Part shown: piece by piece, positions 1 through 7,331 of the stretch | Layout of the letters: each line of letters opens with the position of its first letter | Position numbering within the stretch: the first letter of the stretch is position 1 | Assembly: GCA_964570765.1 (NCBI GenBank) | Contig: CAZMZF010000001.1 | Span: 62,001-126,000 of the forward strand | DNA: 64,000 nucleotides | Source of the DNA: CAZMZF01 sp964570765 | GTDB taxonomy: Bacteria > Zixibacteria > MSB-5A5 > RBG-16-43-9 | Direction: 5' to 3' | The notes under the pieces: generated by a model | What the model was told of the DNA's origin: nothing | Seen by the model: only the letters and a program-made list of their open reading frames with translations | Database searches by the model: none | Program-made: the position numbers and the translations under genes

Positions 1-344
1 CTTTGCTGCATCGTTTCGACTCCTTGTTCCGGCTCTAAGGCTCGAATTAAAACTGCGGCTGGGTATCCATTTCTTTCAGTGACGAAATTCAGACAATGAT
101 ACATTCCATAGGTTAAATAGACATAAGCATATCCTGGATTTCCAAACATAACCTTATTTCTTTCAGTCATTCCTCTATGAGCATGAGAGGCCGGGTCGTT
201 CAGGCCGATATAAGCTTCGGTCTCCACAATCTTTCCGGAAAGTTTTTCTCCATTCTTATGCACAACTAAATATTTACCTAATAACTCTTTTGCCACCTTT
301 AAAGTTGAGCGATTGTAAAACTTTCTCTGTAGTATTTTTCTCAT
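1..344 (-). CDS. DNA-3-methyladenine glycosylase (AAG/MPG family), 3' end cut by window edge
   Basis: Reverse-strand reading from the ATG at 344 gives about 114 residues before the window ends. They match the N-terminal half of the AAG/MPG base-excision glycosylase family: RSTLKVAKELLG near the start, then VETEAYIG, which carries the family's catalytic Glu, then SHAHRG, the RN..MFG..G segment and YLTYGMYHCLNFV. The enzyme removes alkylated purines (3-methyladenine, hypoxanthine) from DNA. No strong Shine-Dalgarno is visible. The missing C-terminus lies outside the window. The family call is secure; substrate range is not known. Confidence 0.93.
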   Translation of the reverse strand, partial: MRKILQRKFYNRSTLKVAKELLGKYLVVHKNGEKLSGKIVETEAYIGLNDPASHAHRGMTERNKVMFGNPGYAYVYLTYGMYHCLNFVTERNGYPAAVLIRALEPEQGVETMQQ

Positions 345-384
345 AACTTGTTAAGTTGGTTCGGGTCACCAGGATTACTCAGCA

Positions 385-1341
385 TTAGGCAGGGGGAAAA
401 TCCAATTCCCTAACCAACGAAGATACAGCTTTAAGCTCATCTAAGGTTTCTTTTATCTTTCTTTTAACAAAGGGATGACTTTCTGTTTTAGATAAATTGA
501 TAATTGCCTTTATTCCATTTTTATCTCCGATCTTTCCTAAAGCTTCTACTGCAAAACCTCTTTCAGCCCAATCCTCTGATCTCAATTTTTCTAAAAGATA
601 TGGAACCGCACGAGGGTCTTTAAGTTTTCCTAAGGACTCGATAGCTAGATACCTGGTATTATCGACTGAGTCGTTCAAAACTTTCAAAAGAGGTTCAACT
701 GCTTTTTGTCCCAGTTTAACCAGAGAGATTGAAGCGGTCATCCTCACGCTGAAATGTTTATCTTTTAAAGCTTTAATCAGAAAATCTATTGCTACTGGAT
801 TATTCAAATCCCCTAATGAAACTGCGGCACTTTTTCTTACTACTTCCACTGAATCGTTTAACAAAAAGCTTATGTTATTTAAAATCGTGGTATCTCTTAT
901 TTTACCCAGAGAGGAGCAAGCATTCGCACGGATGTTGAAATCGGGGTTATCCAGTAAATCTGAAAGTGGTTGAACTGCTCTTTTATCTTTTATATCTCCT
1001 AATATCCGGGATGCAGTTTTGATTTTATCTTTGTTTCCACTTTTCAGACAATCGATCAAAGGGAGGACTGCCGGCTCACCGATTTTACCTAAAATATCAA
1101 CTAAGGTTAAAATCTCCCGGGCATCCTGAGTTGCTAATTTATCAACCAGAAAAGGAACTGCATCTTTCCCCATTTCGATTAAAGCTTTTTTAGATGGTTC
1201 CACCAAATCCCGGTATTTTTCTTCACCAGAGGAGGCTTTGATGAAAAGTTCATCCACCTGAGATTTTATGTCTGAAGAGAAGGACAAAGAAAAGAGATTA
1301 AAAAGAATTACAGAAAATAAATAAAGGAAAGCCGAACGCAT
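385..1341 (-). CDS. secreted HEAT-repeat protein
   Basis: A 318-residue protein with an N-terminal signal peptide (hydrophobic residues about 5-20, then SFSSD). The rest is a run of about seven HEAT/PBS-lyase-type helical repeats of roughly 31 residues, recognisable by recurring A...LG.I.D..A...L motifs (for example ASRILGDIKDKRAVQPL and AIESLGKLKDPRAVPYL). Such alpha-solenoids are protein-binding scaffolds; no catalytic motif is visible. It lies downstream of ptb on the same strand with a 34-bp gap, so it may be co-transcribed, but nothing links it to acyl-CoA metabolism. Its partner is unknown. Confidence 0.85.
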   Translation of the reverse strand: MRSAFLYLFSVILFNLFSLSFSSDIKSQVDELFIKASSGEEKYRDLVEPSKKALIEMGKDAVPFLVDKLATQDAREILTLVDILGKIGEPAVLPLIDCLKSGNKDKIKTASRILGDIKDKRAVQPLSDLLDNPDFNIRANACSSLGKIRDTTILNNISFLLNDSVEVVRKSAAVSLGDLNNPVAIDFLIKALKDKHFSVRMTASISLVKLGQKAVEPLLKVLNDSVDNTRYLAIESLGKLKDPRAVPYLLEKLRSEDWAERGFAVEALGKIGDKNGIKAIINLSKTESHPFVKRKIKETLDELKAVSSLVRELDFPPA

Positions 1342-1375
1342 AATAAATGCCTTTTTTTATTAATTTAAAAACTAC

Positions 1376-2272
1376 TCAACTAACCACCGCACCTAAGGCT
1401 ATGGACAAAAGTTTAATCTCGGCTGAATCTGAGCGTGAGAGTAAAACTATTGGAGCTCCGCCTCCAACTACTATTCCACCCACTTTAGCTCCGGCTAAAT
1501 AGATTAGTCCTTTAACCAGGATATTGCAGGAGGAAATGTTTGGACAGAGGAAGATGTCTGTTTCTCCTGAAACTGGTGAGATAATCCCTTTGGTTTGTGC
1601 GGATTTGGAATCAATAGCCACATCAAAGGCTAAGGGACCGTCCACTATCACGTCTTTTATCTCACCTCTTTCAGCCATCTTTGAGATTATAGAGGCATCG
1701 ATGGTCTCAGGCATATCCGGATTTACCAATTCTACTGCGGCCAGGCAGGCAGTTTTGGGTTTTTCTATTCCTAACTTTTTTGCAACCTCAATCGCATTTT
1801 TCAAAATATCGATTTTCTTCATAACATCAGGCGCAATATTCATCCCGCCATCGGTTATAAGCATAAGCTTGGGGTATTTTTCTACTTCCATCACTGCTAC
1901 ATGGCTCAAAAGCTTTCCACCTTTAAGCCCTTTTTCCTTGTCCAGCACTGCTTTTAAAAGAGTAGGAGTGTCAACTTTCCCTTTCATCAGCATATCAGCT
2001 TTCTTCTGTTTAACTAGCTCAACCGCTAAGGAAGCTATTTTCTGAGGCTCTTTCTCTCCTAAAATCTCTAATCGACTTAAATCAAAGTTTAATTTTTTAC
2101 ATAAACTCTCGATTTTATCCGGGTCACCTATCAGAATCGGAGAAATAATCTTTTCTTCAGTAGCAATCTTAACTGCTTCTATTATCTCCTCGCCCTCTGC
2201 ACCGGCAATTGCCAGGTATTTTTTCTCTTTGTTTTTGACTGATTCGAGAAGCTCTTTAAAACTCTTTATCAT
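1376..2272 (-). CDS. ptb: phosphate butyryltransferase (copy 1)
   Basis: 298 residues, full length for the phosphate acetyl/butyryltransferase family. Family blocks are visible: LMKGKVDTPTLLKAVLDKE, a LMLITDGGMNIAPD segment, the IVDGPLAFDVAID block, and the C-terminal GAPIVLLSRSDSAEIKLLSIAL. The enzyme converts short acyl-CoA (butyryl-, isobutyryl- or isovaleryl-CoA) plus phosphate to acyl phosphate and CoA in the cytoplasm, feeding butyrate kinase. It starts 38 bp downstream of ilvE and probably shares its transcript. A second, clearly diverged copy lies at 4092-4991. Which acyl chain each copy prefers cannot be read from the sequence. Confidence 0.93.
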   Translation of the reverse strand: MIKSFKELLESVKNKEKKYLAIAGAEGEEIIEAVKIATEEKIISPILIGDPDKIESLCKKLNFDLSRLEILGEKEPQKIASLAVELVKQKKADMLMKGKVDTPTLLKAVLDKEKGLKGGKLLSHVAVMEVEKYPKLMLITDGGMNIAPDVMKKIDILKNAIEVAKKLGIEKPKTACLAAVELVNPDMPETIDASIISKMAERGEIKDVIVDGPLAFDVAIDSKSAQTKGIISPVSGETDIFLCPNISSCNILVKGLIYLAGAKVGGIVVGGGAPIVLLSRSDSAEIKLLSIALGAVVS

Positions 2273-2310
2273 CTTTACCCTCTGGAAAAGTCTAACTTCT
2301 GTCTTCCAAT

Positions 2311-3234
2311 TTATTTCACATAAGTAAGCCAGCCGTATTTATCTTCAGCCTCACCTGACACTATCTGGAAAAACCTCTCCTGTAATTTTGCAGTTATAGG
2401 ACCTCGTTTTCCTGAACCAATGCTTACCTTGTCGATTGAGCTTATCGGGGTAATCTCTGCGGCACTACCTGTAAAGAAAACCTCATCTGCGATATAAAGC
2501 GCTTCACGGGGGATATTTTCCTCGATGACCTTTATTCCTAACTCCTGGGCTAAATAAAGTACCGTATTACGAATGATTCCTGGAAGTATAGAGGAACCAA
2601 AGGATGGGGTGATTAAAGCTCCATCCCTGACTATGAATATATTCTCACCGCTTCCCTCGCTTACATAGCCATAGACATCCAGAGCGATCCCCTCGACATA
2701 GCCATGCTCTTTGGCTTCTAATTTTATCAACTGGGAGTTCATATAGTTGGCTCCGCTTTTTGCCATGGCTGGAAATGTGTTAGGTGCCATCCGGTTCCAG
2801 GAAGAGACACAAACCGGAACACCATTCTCCAGAGCATCTTTGCCCAGATATTTTCCCCATTTCCAGACTGCAATTGAGACATCGATAGGACAGCCGGTTG
2901 GATCAACTCCCAATTGTTCGTATCCGCGGTAAGCCACCGGTCGAATATAGCATTCGTCTAATTTATTCACTTTTATAAGGTCGATTATTGCCTGATTGAT
3001 CTCTTCTTTAGTATAGGTGATTTTCATCCGGTAGATTTTGGCGGAATTAAAAAGCCTGTCAGTATGTTCTTTCAGTCGGAAAATAGCAGGACCTTTTTTG
3101 GATTTATAACATCTGGCCCCCTCAAAAACGCTGGAGCCATAATGCACCACATGGGAAAGGACGTGAATCATGGCATCATCCCAGTTCATCATCTTTCCAT
3201 TCATCCATATTTTTTCAACTTTTTCAAACGGCAT
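2311..3234 (-). CDS. ilvE: branched-chain amino acid aminotransferase
   Basis: 307 residues, the usual size of class IV PLP aminotransferases. The PLP lysine falls at residue 159 in AMAKSGANYMNSQL, and the GYVSEGSGENIFIV cofactor-phosphate loop follows. The FTGSAAEITPI block near the C-terminus is also typical of IlvE. It transfers the amino group between Leu/Ile/Val and 2-oxoglutarate. AGGAGG stands just upstream of the ATG. In this cluster it probably opens branched-chain amino acid breakdown, and may matter more than usual because the nearby leucine dehydrogenase-like protein lacks a key lysine. It could equally serve biosynthesis. Confidence 0.95.
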   Translation of the reverse strand: MPFEKVEKIWMNGKMMNWDDAMIHVLSHVVHYGSSVFEGARCYKSKKGPAIFRLKEHTDRLFNSAKIYRMKITYTKEEINQAIIDLIKVNKLDECYIRPVAYRGYEQLGVDPTGCPIDVSIAVWKWGKYLGKDALENGVPVCVSSWNRMAPNTFPAMAKSGANYMNSQLIKLEAKEHGYVEGIALDVYGYVSEGSGENIFIVRDGALITPSFGSSILPGIIRNTVLYLAQELGIKVIEENIPREALYIADEVFFTGSAAEITPISSIDKVSIGSGKRGPITAKLQERFFQIVSGEAEDKYGWLTYVK

Positions 3235-3253
3235 ATAAATCCTCCTTTTTTTC

Positions 3254-3288
3254 GTTAGGTCATAGGTAATAGGTTATAGGTCATAGGT
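3254..3288. repeat. 7-bp-period tract upstream of ilvE
   Basis: Five units of seven bases with consensus NATAGGT: gttaggt, cataggt, aataggt, tataggt, cataggt. It sits 20 bp upstream of the ilvE start, beyond its Shine-Dalgarno. It belongs to the degenerate heptad tract class seen at many gene edges in this window. Confidence 0.85.
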
Positions 3289-3382
3289 TTTTAATACCTT
3301 AAAAATATTTTTCCAGTTTAATTTAACAAAATTAATGATTCGCTTTCTATTTTCATATTTGTAAAACATATTTAATCCTTTA

Positions 3383-3577
3383 TTATTTTTTAGATTCCCA
3401 ATAAATTATGATAACTGCCACATTACGATATTTGCCCGGTCTTACTGCGTAAATAAATTGAACTATAGATTTATCCTTATTAGAATCCAGCCACTTATTA
3501 AGTGCTTTATTAACTGTCAGAGAAAACATTTTGTCTTCAACTGGCTCTAACTCCACCGTATCAAATCCCCTATCCAT
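3383..3577 (-). CDS. small hypothetical protein
   Basis: A 64-residue open frame with a normal globular composition: a charged N-terminal half followed by a hydrophobic beta-like segment (NVAVIIIYWE). No family is recognised and no strong ribosome binding site precedes it. It lies alone in a 440-bp gap between the four-helix-bundle gene and ilvE. It may be real or chance; there are no repeats inside it, which slightly favours a gene. Confidence 0.4.
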   Translation of the reverse strand: MDRGFDTVELEPVEDKMFSLTVNKALNKWLDSNKDKSIVQFIYAVRPGKYRNVAVIIIYWESKK

Positions 3578-3676
3578 AGATCTACTTTTAAAAAAGGTTT
3601 AAAGTTAACTGTTCCGTGAAAATTTTCTTTATAAAAAGTTTAGACTACATTTTAAAAAACCTCCTCACACTCTGGA

Positions 3677-4066
3677 TTAACGGTGGAACAGTACTTTCTG
3701 TCTTTCTAAAGACCTTTCTAATCCCTTTAACATCCTTCCACATTCATCATACCGTGCAATATAATCAGTGTAGAGTTCCTTAGTGAGATAATTTTTTTTA
3801 AAAGCTATAGTTAGATGATGTGCAGTTTCTCTTAATTCTCCTAAGGCTCTATTTATGCCTTCTAAATAAAGATTTATATGTTTATTATTCCAGCCCTCAG
3901 CCAGATTAGCTGGAATCGAATTAGAAGACCTTCTTAACTGCGAACCTAACTCATGCAACTCGAATTTAGGGAAAGCTAATGTCAATTTATGAATATCCAA
4001 ATGCAGCTTACAGAGCTTCTGATAAACTTCTAAATCCTCAAAACTTTTAATCCTTTCCTTTTCCAT
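3677..4066 (-). CDS. four helix bundle protein (23S rRNA IVS family)
   Basis: About 129 residues matching the four-helix-bundle family first described from 23S rRNA intervening sequences: an SFEDLEVYQK start, the central LGSQLRRSSNSIPANLAEGW motif, then GELRETAHHL. These proteins are common in bacteria with variable 23S rRNA, but their function is unresolved. I take the ATG at 4066; the reading could extend to a GTG at 4081, but that stretch consists of the 7-bp-period tract that also forms the 3' end of the upstream ptb copy. There is no rRNA in the window. Confidence 0.9.
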   Translation of the reverse strand: MEKERIKSFEDLEVYQKLCKLHLDIHKLTLAFPKFELHELGSQLRRSSNSIPANLAEGWNNKHINLYLEGINRALGELRETAHHLTIAFKKNYLTKELYTDYIARYDECGRMLKGLERSLERQKVLFHR

Positions 4067-4112
4067 CCTACTACCTACCACCTATTACCTATCACCTACT
4101 ACTTGCCACCCC
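4064..4112. repeat. 7-bp-period tract joining the ptb copy 2 stop and the four-helix-bundle start
   Basis: Successive heptads with consensus NNACCTA on the plus strand (ctaccta, ccaccta, ttaccta, tcaccta, ctacttg). The tract supplies the last codons and TGA of the ptb gene ending at 4092 and reaches the ATG of the next gene at 4066, so it overlaps coding sequence. Confidence 0.85.
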
Positions 4113-4991
4113 CAAGGCAATCGACATAAACTTGGTCTCGTGTGAATCAGCCCTTGAAGTTAAGACCACTGGTGCTTTTGTGCCTAAGACGACAGCGGCG
4201 CATTTTGCTTTTGCAAATTCAACTAAAGTCTTGTAAATAGCATTCCCCGTCTCAATATCCGGGCAAAGGAGGATATCTGCTTTTCCTGCTATAGGACTTT
4301 TCACCCCTTTTATCCTAGCAGATTCCTCGGAGATGGCATTATCTAAGCCAAAAGGACCATCTACAATCGCACCTTTGATCTGTCCCCTTTTTGCCATCAT
4401 TGAAAGACAGGCGGCATCTACAGTTGCTGGCATCTTTTCTGGATTGACCTTTTCCGTTGCGGCAATGCAGGCAACTTTGGGTTTTTCAATCCTTAGAGAT
4501 ATTGCTAAATCCACAGCATTCTGTATTATCTGAGCTTTTTCCATAAGGGTGGGGGCGATATTTATGGCCGTATCAGTTAGGAGTAAAAGTCGAGGAAAAT
4601 CCGGTATCTCAAAAACCGCTATATGGGTCAGAAGTTTTCCTATGGCTAACCCTTTTTCTTTATCCAAAATCCCCTTCATAAAAATACCGGTATCTAAAAG
4701 CCCTTTCATCATCAAATCTGCTTTTCCCTGATGGATTAATTGAGTGCAAAAAAGTGAGACTTTAAGTAAATCTTTTTCCTCGATTAATTCATACTCTGAG
4801 AGGTTTATCTTATTTTTATCAGCCAACTCTTTTATCTTCTCCTTGGAACCAACTAAAATACCCTGAACAATTTTTTCTCTGCGTGCCTGGTCTAAAGCTA
4901 AGAAAACTTTTTCATCCTCAGCCTTAGCCACAGCAATTCTCTTGGGTCCGATTGATTTGGCTAAGTTTAATATCTCCCTTAGTTCCTTCAT
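4092..4991 (-). CDS. ptb: phosphate butyryltransferase (copy 2)
   Basis: 299 residues, full length for the family, with LMMKGLLDTGIFMKGILDKE, the DTAINIAPT block, AIVDGPFGLDNAI and the APVVLTSRADSHETKFMSIA end. It shares architecture with copy 1 at 1376-2272 but differs at many positions, so it is an old paralogue and not a recent duplication. It makes acyl phosphate for butyrate kinase. The final residues (VASSR) are encoded by a 7-bp-period tract. A 500-bp repeat-filled gap precedes it. Two Ptb enzymes against one visible kinase suggests different acyl-CoA preferences. Confidence 0.92.
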   Translation of the reverse strand: MKELREILNLAKSIGPKRIAVAKAEDEKVFLALDQARREKIVQGILVGSKEKIKELADKNKINLSEYELIEEKDLLKVSLFCTQLIHQGKADLMMKGLLDTGIFMKGILDKEKGLAIGKLLTHIAVFEIPDFPRLLLLTDTAINIAPTLMEKAQIIQNAVDLAISLRIEKPKVACIAATEKVNPEKMPATVDAACLSMMAKRGQIKGAIVDGPFGLDNAISEESARIKGVKSPIAGKADILLCPDIETGNAIYKTLVEFAKAKCAAVVLGTKAPVVLTSRADSHETKFMSIALGVASSR

Positions 4992-5492
4992 AGATTTCCC
5001 TTGTCAAAAAAGTTCGGTATAATATATTGATTAAGAAGATATTTATCAACAGAAAAGATGAAAAGAAATATCAGATTTTATATTAAACGATAGAATTTAA
5101 AATACATAAAAGGGCGACCCGCCGGGTCGTCCCTACGATCTGTAAACGATGAAAGAACGTTGTAAGGAGAGAGGATAGGGGAGAGGTTTTATTTTGTCGA
5201 TAAAGGAATTAAGACCAGTAGGGCGGAAACCTTCAGGTTTCCATATTATTTGAAAATGGAAAGTTGAAATCTCAAGACTTTGTCCGAAATTGGATCCATA
5301 GGAACGGTCTTCCGCTACAAAAAACAAGAAGAGGGCAGGGGAGAGGTTTTAAAAAATTCTTGCCAAAAATAATTTATATGCTATACTTACAAGTGGAGAA
5401 GTAAGTTAGACACCAGAGAGTTTCCGTCAAGTCAGTCCGCCTGAGGTGGATGACGGGCATATTGAAAAATAAAAAATTGGAAGGAGGTTTTT
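4992..5492. repeat. gene-free stretch with palindromic repeats
   Basis: No gene is supported. A perfect-stem palindrome (ggcgaccc/gggtcgtc type) lies at 5112-5133 and ends in ccctac, the same family found inside the transposase at 42086-42673. Two copies of a gggagaggtttta word lie at about 5173 and 5337. A GGATCCATAGGA word occurs near 5289. At 5439-5459 is a tcagtccgcctgaggtgga element that recurs near 31648. An open frame at 5133-5327 is made of these repeats and is not called. Confidence 0.75.
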
Positions 5493-5873
5493 ATGGCCTT
5501 CTGTCTTTTCTGCGGAAAAGAAATAATGGAGGGTAATAACTTTTGTCAATTTTGTGGTTACTCGAACAGTTTAGCCCTTCCCTTTCCTTCAACTAAGATT
5601 AGCTTTTCTAATATATTATTAGCTTCCTTGGGATTGATTTCAGGAATAGGCTCATGTATTTTCTCTTTGCTCCCATATTACAATTATTTAGGATTTATTC
5701 TGGTCATATCCACGGTTGTCTTTTCAGGTATTTCTCTGGAGAAACTCGCTAAAAAATTTGACACTGTTCCGATTAAAGTTCTTTCAGTAATTGCTCTGGT
5801 TTTTGCTGCGGTAGGCTACCTTCTTTTTATTTTTTATAACTCCCGTATGCCTGGCAGTGGGAGCCATGCTTGA
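5493..5873 (+). CDS. zinc-ribbon membrane protein
   Basis: 126 residues. An N-terminal zinc ribbon (CLFCGKEI then FCQFCG, residues about 4-22) is followed by about three hydrophobic membrane segments between residues 38 and 118. A strong GGAGG lies before the ATG. This zinc-ribbon plus membrane-helices layout is widespread in uncharacterised bacterial proteins. The last ten residues (RMPGSGSHA region) are encoded by the left arm of a GTGGGAGC..GCTCCTAC palindromic element, so the original C-terminus may have been replaced by a repeat insertion. Confidence 0.7.
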   Translation: MAFCLFCGKEIMEGNNFCQFCGYSNSLALPFPSTKISFSNILLASLGLISGIGSCIFSLLPYYNYLGFILVISTVVFSGISLEKLAKKFDTVPIKVLSVIALVFAAVGYLLFIFYNSRMPGSGSHA

Positions 5874-6060
5874 GTCTATAAGGGCACGGCGTCCATGCTC
5901 CTACAATAAAAAATGGAAGGCTAAAGCCTTCCGCTATAAAAAAACGTCAGGGTCAAACCCTGACGCTACGAAAATATTGGTAACGCCCGACCATCGTATG
6001 GGGCGTTTATTTTTCGTCCGATCCTGCGGATCCGTTAATGGGACAGAAACGCCGGAAGTT
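5850..6060. repeat. cluster of palindromic repeats
   Basis: Contains a gtgggagc...gctcctac element (about 5857-5907), a short inverted repeat built on aggctaaagcctt at about 5917-5931, a gtcagggtcaaaccctgac hairpin at 5946-5964, and the aacgccc/gggcgtt hairpin at 5982-6007 followed by a T-rich stretch. These separate the convergent zinc-ribbon and buk genes. Confidence 0.7.
5982..6014 (+). terminator. possible intrinsic terminator
   Basis: AACGCCC at 5982-5988 pairs with GGGCGTT at 6001-6007 around a 12-nt loop, followed by tatttttcg. It stands downstream of the zinc-ribbon gene and before the convergent buk gene. The U-tract is interrupted, so this is a moderate call. Confidence 0.4.
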
Positions 6061-6073
6061 ATATTAAAGTATT

Positions 6074-7141
6074 TTAATACTCTTTTTCTTTTTCTTCTCC
6101 GGTCAACACCCTCAAAACCCCTAAGGTTAAAGCTTCCATCTCATCTTCTCCCGGGAAGACCAGAACTTTGGAGAGGAAATCGACCCTCGGTTTGATCATA
6201 TTTATCAATCTTTCCGAATTGGCTATCCCACCAGTTAGTATGATTGCATCTACTTTGCCAGATAGAGTGGTTGCCATAGCCCCGATCTCTTTAGCAATCT
6301 GATAGACCATTGCCTCATAGGTCAGTTTTGCTTTTTTATCTCCAGAATCGATCATTTTTTCAATTTCTTCCACATCGTCTGTATCCAGATAAGCTAAGAG
6401 TCCACCTTTTTTGGTTATCTTATCATACATCTCTGCATAAGTATATTTACCAGAGAAGCAAAGTTTTGCTAAACCCGTTACTGGCAGGCTCCCGCACCTC
6501 TGGGGTGAGAAAGGTCCACCATCATTAGCATTATTTACATCGATCATCTGCCCTTTTAAATGGGAACTAACGCTGATTCCTGAACCAAGATGCACGATGA
6601 TCAGATTAAGCTCCTCATATCTTTTTCCTAATTCAAATGCAGCTTTCCTTGCTACCATCTTGATATTCAAAGCATGCGAAAGGCTTTTCCTTTCTAATTC
6701 CGGCAGACCAGAAATTCGTGCAATAGGTGGGAATTCATCCACCGAGACCGGATCAACAATGAAGGCAGGTATCTCAGTTTCTCTGGTTAACTCATTAGCG
6801 ATTAACGCCCCGAGATTAGAAACATGGTCTGCCTGGACATTTCCAGCTCTTATATCTGAAAGCATCCTCTGATTAACTCGATAAGTGCCACTGGATAAGG
6901 GCTTAAAAGCACCTCCTCTTCCTACCACTGCAGAAAGGTTCATAATTTTTAGATTGTTCCTTTTCAAAAACTCTAAAACAATATTCTTTCTGTAATCTAA
7001 CTGATCTAAGGTCTTGGCATAAACTTTAAGCTCCTCTGCAGAATGTCTTAAAACCTCCACGATCAGAGGATTTTTATCCACATACAAAGCTACCTTGGTG
7101 GAAGTTGCCCCTGGATTAATGCTTAAGATTTTATAAGACAT
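6074..7141 (-). CDS. buk: butyrate kinase
   Basis: 355 residues, the length expected for butyrate kinases of the acetokinase/ASKHA fold. Motifs: INPGATSTKVALY at the N-terminus (phosphate loop), HLGSGISVSSH, the DVNNANDGGPFSP block, and ILTGGIANSERLI near the C-terminus. It converts acyl phosphate plus ADP to the free acid (butyrate, isobutyrate or isovalerate) and ATP. With Ptb it forms the energy-conserving end of the acyl-CoA pathway in this cluster. No Shine-Dalgarno precedes the ATG: a 7-bp-period tract (7142-7170) touches the start codon. Confidence 0.95.
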   Translation of the reverse strand: MSYKILSINPGATSTKVALYVDKNPLIVEVLRHSAEELKVYAKTLDQLDYRKNIVLEFLKRNNLKIMNLSAVVGRGGAFKPLSSGTYRVNQRMLSDIRAGNVQADHVSNLGALIANELTRETEIPAFIVDPVSVDEFPPIARISGLPELERKSLSHALNIKMVARKAAFELGKRYEELNLIIVHLGSGISVSSHLKGQMIDVNNANDGGPFSPQRCGSLPVTGLAKLCFSGKYTYAEMYDKITKKGGLLAYLDTDDVEEIEKMIDSGDKKAKLTYEAMVYQIAKEIGAMATTLSGKVDAIILTGGIANSERLINMIKPRVDFLSKVLVFPGEDEMEALTLGVLRVLTGEEKEKEY

Positions 7142-7170
7142 GTTAGACGTTAGACGGAAGACGTGAGACG
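7142..7170. repeat. 7-bp-period tract touching the buk start codon
   Basis: Four heptads, gttagac, gttagac, ggaagac, gtgagac, begin one base after the buk ATG. They occupy the place where a ribosome binding site is expected. Two more tracts of the same period lie upstream at 7226-7246 (cttcctt units) and 7282-7312 (ttcgtca-like units). Confidence 0.85.
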
Positions 7171-7225
7171 ATTTTTATCGTTATCCAATATCTGCCATCC
7201 GTTATTTTCTATTTTAATTTCCCCT

Positions 7226-7312
7226 CTTCCTTCTTCCATCTTCCTTTGCTAAGGGCAGACACATAAGTCTACCATTTTTTATCTGTCATCCATCATTCGA
7301 CATTCGTCATTC
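7226..7312. repeat. two further 7-bp-period tracts between buk and the leucine dehydrogenase-like gene
   Basis: At 7226-7246: cttcctt, cttccat, cttcctt. At 7282-7312: tctgtca, tccatca, ttcgaca, ttcgtca, ttc. The 190-bp gap has no gene. Both tracts keep a 7-base register with a conserved core and variable flanking bases. Confidence 0.8.
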
Positions 7313-7331
7313 TTTTTATCTTCCTTTTCTT

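Noticed and set aside
5133..5327. Open frame of 64 codons on the minus strand in the repeat-filled gap
   Set aside because: Made of palindromic words and intergenic repeat segments, with no ribosome site and no protein-like pattern.
5857..6195. Open frame of 112 codons overlapping the repeat cluster and the buk 3' end
   Set aside because: It translates three repeat elements and then runs antisense to buk.
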